DNA of 8,376 bases from contig CAMKLV010000111.1 in assembly GCA_946413695.1 (NCBI GenBank), positions 1 through 8,376 of the forward strand, given 5' to 3'. The stretch's first letter is position 1. Every line of letters starts with the position of its first letter. The notes beneath the pieces are model-generated. The model was not told the origin of the DNA, searched no databases, and saw only the letters and a program-made list of their open reading frames with translations. Shown piece after piece: positions 5,906-8,376 of this stretch. The stretch is from Firm-04 sp946413695 (GTDB taxonomy: Bacteria > Bacillota > Clostridia > Oscillospirales > Ruminococcaceae). A program made the position numbers and the translations under genes.

Positions 5906-6418
5906 ATGCTTTATACCGAGGCGCAGAAGCAGGAGCATATTGAGGAAATCCTCGGTCTGCTCTATCAGATCGCCCTGCGGGACAGCCGCATCCCGATTGT
6001 GCTGCCGGGCAGCGATTACACCGAGGAGGCGGCGCTCGCCGTCCGCGCCTATCAGCAGGCATACGGGCTGCCGGTCACCGGCGAAATCGACGGCGATACG
6101 TGGGATTCGATTGTCGAAACCTATCACCGGCTCATGGATGAAGCAGAGCCGCTGACGCTCTTTCCCGCAGGCGGATTTCTTTTGCAGGAGCGCGACAGCG
6201 GCGAGCTGGTGCAGCTTGTGCAGGTGCTTTTGAATCTTGCCGCCGCGCATTACGGCAATCTCATGCCGGTTGCGGTCACCGGCGACTACGATGCACAGAC
6301 CGCGGAAGCCGTCCGGAAATTGCAGGCGGTTTCCTCGCTGCCCGAGACCGGCATCCTCGACCGCAATACATGGAACCGGCTCGCGGCGCTGATCAACACG
6401 CTGCAGGTCGGCATCTGA
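5906..6418 (+). CDS. Two-module peptidoglycan-binding protein, putative cortex-lytic accessory
   Basis: This 170-residue protein consists almost only of two PG_binding_1-like modules, at about residues 12-70 (ending GLPVTGEIDGDTWDSIV) and 96-160 (VTGDYDAQTAEAVRKLQ, then LPETGILDRNTWNRL). No catalytic domain, signal peptide or membrane segment is present. The second module is closest in wording to module 2 of the upstream SleC-like enzyme, suggesting the gene arose by duplication of that enzyme's 3' half. A role in binding cortex peptidoglycan or in docking the enzyme or its prodomain protein is inferred from context only. ATG 5906 follows AGGAGG with 5-base spacing, 15 bases after the upstream stop, so it is co-transcribed with the cortex-lytic genes. 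Confidence 0.83.
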   Translation: MLYTEAQKQEHIEEILGLLYQIALRDSRIPIVLPGSDYTEEAALAVRAYQQAYGLPVTGEIDGDTWDSIVETYHRLMDEAEPLTLFPAGGFLLQERDSGELVQLVQVLLNLAAAHYGNLMPVAVTGDYDAQTAEAVRKLQAVSSLPETGILDRNTWNRLAALINTLQVGI

Positions 6419-6433
6419 GAAAGGGGGCATTCC

Positions 6434-7552
6434 ATGCAAAAGCCGTTCCGCGAGCCGCTGTTCCGGCTGATTGTCTCCGCAGGGGGCGCGCTGCTGATCT
6501 TTGCGGCGCTCCTGCTACACATCGGGGCGGTGTGGGCGATGCTGCTGCGGCTTCTGCATGTGCTCCGCCCGCTGCTGCTCGGCATCCTCTTTGCAACGAT
6601 GCTCGAGCCCTCATTTGAGCGTCTGCGCGCGGATTTTCTCCGGTTTGCTGAAAAGCACCGCGTCCGCTGCGGCTGGATCCGCCCCGTTTCGCTGTTCGGC
6701 GCGATGCTGCCGCCGGTCGCCGTGACGGTCAGCGTGATCTGTGTGCTCGTGCCGCAGGTGATGCGCTCGGTGAAGCTGCTCTCGGAGAATCTCAGCGGCT
6801 ACAGTGATAATCTGCGGCAATGGTTTGCGCGGTATGCAGAGCTGCCGCTTGCCCGTCTGCTGCCCGCGGAAAAGCTCGAAGCACAGCTCGATGCGCTGCC
6901 CGCACAGCTCCCGCAGCTGCTCCGCAAAACTTATGATTACACCGCGTCGCTCGTCGGTGTCCTGCTGGATATCGGCATCGGGGCGGTGTTCGCGCTGTAT
7001 CTGCTCGCGGACAAGCCCCGCCTCAGCCGGCAGCTCAAAAAGCTCTGCGGCAACCGCGCCGCGACCGTGCAAAAGCTGCTCGGACGCATCCGGTTTGTGT
7101 GCAATACCTTTGCGTGCTTTCTCAGTTCGCAGTGCAAAGAGGCGCTGATCCTCGGGGGACTGTGCTTTCTCGGGATGCAGCTCTTTCATTTTCCCTATCC
7201 GGTGCTCATCAGTGCGGTGATCGGTCTGACGAATATGATTCCGTATCTCGGGCCGCTCGCCGGAACAATCCCCTGCGCGCTGCTAATGCTGCTCGTGCAG
7301 CCGCGCACCGTGCCGTGGTTCATCCTCTATATCATTGTGCTGCAGCAGCTCGAGAGCAATCTGATCTATCCGCGGGTGGTCGGGCAGTCGATCGGGCTGC
7401 CCTCGGCGTGGGTGCTTGCGGCGATTGTCACCGGCGGCGGACTCTGCGGCATGAGCGGTCTGCTGCTCGGCGTACCGCTCGCGGCGGTGCTCTATGCGGT
7501 CTGTTTTCCGGAAGATTCCAAAGAATCTGAACCGGAGATGAAGCAATCATGA
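6434..7552 (+). CDS. AI-2E (YtvI-like) family membrane protein
   Basis: This 372-residue polytopic membrane protein belongs to the AI-2E transporter/permease family (PF01594). Hydrophobic segments lie at about 12-35, 40-58, 83-108, 172-192, 236-258, 259-288, 293-306 and 325-356, with a long amphipathic extracytoplasmic region at 110-168. Family hallmarks are NMIPYLGPLAGTIP (267-280), ESNLIYPRVVG (307-317) and the C-terminal GGGLCGMSGLLLGVPLAAVL (334-353). Members export AI-2 in some bacteria or act as ion exporters; in Bacillus the paralogue YtvI is produced during sporulation. Its position 15 bases behind three cortex-lytic genes favours a sporulation role by inference, but the substrate is unknown. 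ATG 6434 follows AAAGGGGG (6420-6427) with 6-base spacing. Length is normal for the family. Confidence 0.88.
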   Translation: MQKPFREPLFRLIVSAGGALLIFAALLLHIGAVWAMLLRLLHVLRPLLLGILFATMLEPSFERLRADFLRFAEKHRVRCGWIRPVSLFGAMLPPVAVTVSVICVLVPQVMRSVKLLSENLSGYSDNLRQWFARYAELPLARLLPAEKLEAQLDALPAQLPQLLRKTYDYTASLVGVLLDIGIGAVFALYLLADKPRLSRQLKKLCGNRAATVQKLLGRIRFVCNTFACFLSSQCKEALILGGLCFLGMQLFHFPYPVLISAVIGLTNMIPYLGPLAGTIPCALLMLLVQPRTVPWFILYIIVLQQLESNLIYPRVVGQSIGLPSAWVLAAIVTGGGLCGMSGLLLGVPLAAVLYAVCFPEDSKESEPEMKQS

Positions 7553-7553
7553 A

Positions 7554-7569
7554 GAATCCCTGAGGATTC
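7554..7569 (+). other. Short perfect hairpin after the AI-2E gene
   Basis: GAATCC (7554-7559) and GGATTC (7564-7569) form a 6-bp stem around CTGA, two bases after the stop codon. No T tract follows, so it is not a canonical terminator; it could protect the 3' end of the message or be chance. Confidence 0.3.
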
Positions 7570-7580
7570 GCGAAAAGCCC

Positions 7581-7609
7581 TTGTCAGCGCAGAATCGCCG
7601 TGTTATAAT
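7581..7609 (+). promoter_or_regulatory. Sigma-A promoter of the small membrane protein gene
   Basis: TTGTCA (7581-7586, 5/6 to consensus) is followed by a 17-base spacer and a perfect TATAAT (7604-7609), with TG one base before it (extended -10). The predicted start near 7616 falls within a run of nine A (7613-7621). The leader is about 20 bases. This gives the downstream gene its own vegetative expression, separate from the presumed sporulation operon. Confidence 0.85.
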
Positions 7610-7636
7610 GACAAAAAAAAACGGGAGGTCAACACT

Positions 7637-8206
7637 ATGAGACACTATAAACTGATTGCGGAATTTCTGGTGACCGCTTTTGCAGGCGGCATCCTCGGGG
7701 CTGTTGTGCAGATGGCTGCGGCAAGCGCCGGCGGCTGGTACGGCGGAAGTCCGTTCGCGGCGTTCGGGCTTGTCAGCTACGGGCTGCTGTTCTGGATCAC
7801 GGTCTGCACGCTGCGTGCCTATCATTCGCGCTGCGGGCTGCATGCCGCGCTGCTTGTGCTCAGCCTGCTGATTCCGACGCTGGTCGGCTATTACGGCGCT
7901 GCGCGGATCTGGTGCAATCCGCTTAACGAGGCAGTGCTGCACTTTGGCATGCTGATGCTTCTGCCTGCGGCGGCTGCGGCGTGGTTCCTGCGCGTCACAC
8001 GCAGATATGCGGTCGGAAGAATTGCCGTGCGTGTGCTCGGTGCGGCGGCAATGCTCTTTGATTTCAGCTCGCGCATCGGCGGCAGACCGCTTGCAGTCCT
8101 CACCGAAATCGCAGTGTTTGCGTGGTTCCTGTATATCACGCGCGATGTGAGAAAAGAGGTATCTCCGATGGATCAGAAATGGGGCTCCGCCCCATACCCC
8201 GCTTAA
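7637..8206 (+). CDS. Small multi-spanning membrane protein of unknown function
   Basis: This 189-residue protein is not recognised. Hydrophobic segments at about 7-29, 36-59, 67-88, 98-119, 124-142 and 150-167 predict five or six membrane helices, joined by short Arg-containing loops (TLRAYHSRCG, RVTRRYAVGR, RDVRKE) that suggest cytoplasmic positions. There is no cleavable signal peptide or catalytic motif. The ATG at 7637 follows GGGAGG (7623-7628) with 8-base spacing and has its own strong sigma-A promoter. The last nine residues (KWGSAPYPA, 181-189) and the TAA stop are encoded by a hairpin repeat that begins at 8177, so the original C-terminus probably ended elsewhere or was altered when the repeat arrived. 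A role cannot be inferred. Confidence 0.82.
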   Translation: MRHYKLIAEFLVTAFAGGILGAVVQMAAASAGGWYGGSPFAAFGLVSYGLLFWITVCTLRAYHSRCGLHAALLVLSLLIPTLVGYYGAARIWCNPLNEAVLHFGMLMLLPAAAAAWFLRVTRRYAVGRIAVRVLGAAAMLFDFSSRIGGRPLAVLTEIAVFAWFLYITRDVRKEVSPMDQKWGSAPYPA

Positions 8207-8236
8207 GGGCTGCCAGCCCTTAAGAATCCCATTTTT
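8177..8236 (+). repeat. Double-hairpin intergenic repeat overlapping the gene's 3' end
   Basis: Two perfect stems stand in tandem: ATGGGGC (8179-8185) with GCCCCAT (8189-8195), loop TCC, and TTAAGGGCT (8203-8211) with AGCCCTTAA (8215-8223), loop GCC. An alternative outer pairing joins AAATGGG (8177-8183) to CCCATTT (8228-8234), enclosing both and competing with the first stem. The stop codon 8204-8206 lies in the second stem. This type of G/C-block hairpin is familiar to me as an interspersed repeat in Ruminococcus-like genomes, but copy number cannot be judged here. The second stem is followed only after seven bases by ATTTTT, so it may act as a weak terminator. Confidence 0.65.
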
Positions 8237-8252
8237 ATGTGTGGATAAAAGT

Positions 8253-8292
8253 AAGCCGCTCCTGTTTTCGTAAATGGGGGCGGCTTCGTTTA
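8253..8292 (+). terminator. Probable Rho-independent terminator of the small membrane protein gene
   Basis: AAGCCGCTCC (8253-8262) pairs with GGGGCGGCTT (8277-8286), ten pairs including one G-U, around a 14-base loop, followed by CGTTTA. The T tract is short, so efficiency is uncertain. The core stem AAGCCGC/GCGGCTT is the same as in the terminator at 409-457, supporting use of a common terminator sequence in this genome. Confidence 0.55.
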
Positions 8293-8320
8293 GGTCGCAC
8301 AACATATCAAAAGTTTTGGT

Positions 8321-8376
8321 CGAGCTTTTTTAAAAGCTCGCGGGGTCGAGGGGCAGAGCCCTCGCCGCACTCCGCA
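8321..8376. repeat. Start of a palindromic intergenic repeat running off the window
   Basis: CGAGCTTTT (8321-8329) pairs perfectly with AAAAGCTCG (8332-8340) over a TT centre, and CGAGGG (8347-8352) pairs with CCCTCG (8359-8364) around GCAGAG. From memory, strings of this kind (an A/T-centred GAGCTT palindrome followed by a GGGGCAGAGCCC-type hairpin) recur between genes in Oscillospiraceae. No open reading frame with a ribosome binding site is present from 8207 to 8376. Confidence 0.5.

Noticed and set aside
4457..6439. Long minus-strand open frame of 660 codons
   Set aside because: It is antisense to the SleC-like and two-module genes, which carry clear domain motifs and ribosome binding sites; its own product shows no recognisable family, only Ile/Ala/Arg/Asp-rich shadow composition.

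Overview
The window looks like chromosomal DNA from a GC-rich, spore-forming member of the Clostridia, most likely an Oscillospiraceae/Ruminococcaceae-type gut bacterium. The reasons are a SleC-type spore cortex-lytic enzyme with peptidoglycan-binding modules, strong AGGAGG-type ribosome binding sites on nearly every gene, canonical sigma-A promoters, GC-rich coding DNA, and intergenic hairpin repeats of a kind I associate from memory with this group. No rRNA, tRNA, CRISPR array, transposase or phage gene is visible.

Layout. Positions 1-522 hold no convincing gene. They contain a nest of related imperfect inverted repeats (1-36, 219-254, 280-311), a short protein-like minus-strand frame trapped between them (56-199), and the terminator of the leftward operon (409-457). 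From 3693 down to 523 runs a compact four-gene minus-strand operon: a TfoX N-terminal-domain protein, an RluA-family pseudouridine synthase, a CPBP-family membrane protease and an alpha-helical TPR-like protein. Junctions overlap or are separated by only 3-4 bases, and one strong sigma-A promoter (3723-3751) precedes the first gene.

From 3808 to 7552 runs a divergent plus-strand operon. It encodes a small protein with a Pro/Glu-rich linker and a SleC-prodomain-like beta domain, then a SleC-like lytic transglycosylase with three peptidoglycan-binding modules, then a protein made only of two further such modules, and finally an AI-2E/YtvI-family membrane protein. The first three products lack signal peptides, which suits synthesis in the mother cell and deposition on the forespore. 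A sigma-E-like promoter (3747-3776) overlaps the -35 of the divergent sigma-A promoter. The main point of interest is that the prodomain and enzyme of SleC, which are one polypeptide in the Clostridium proteins I know, are two separate genes here.

From 7581 a separate strong sigma-A promoter drives a small multi-spanning membrane protein whose last nine codons and stop lie inside a hairpin repeat (8177-8236). A likely terminator follows (8253-8292), then the start of another palindromic repeat (8321-8376) that runs off the window.
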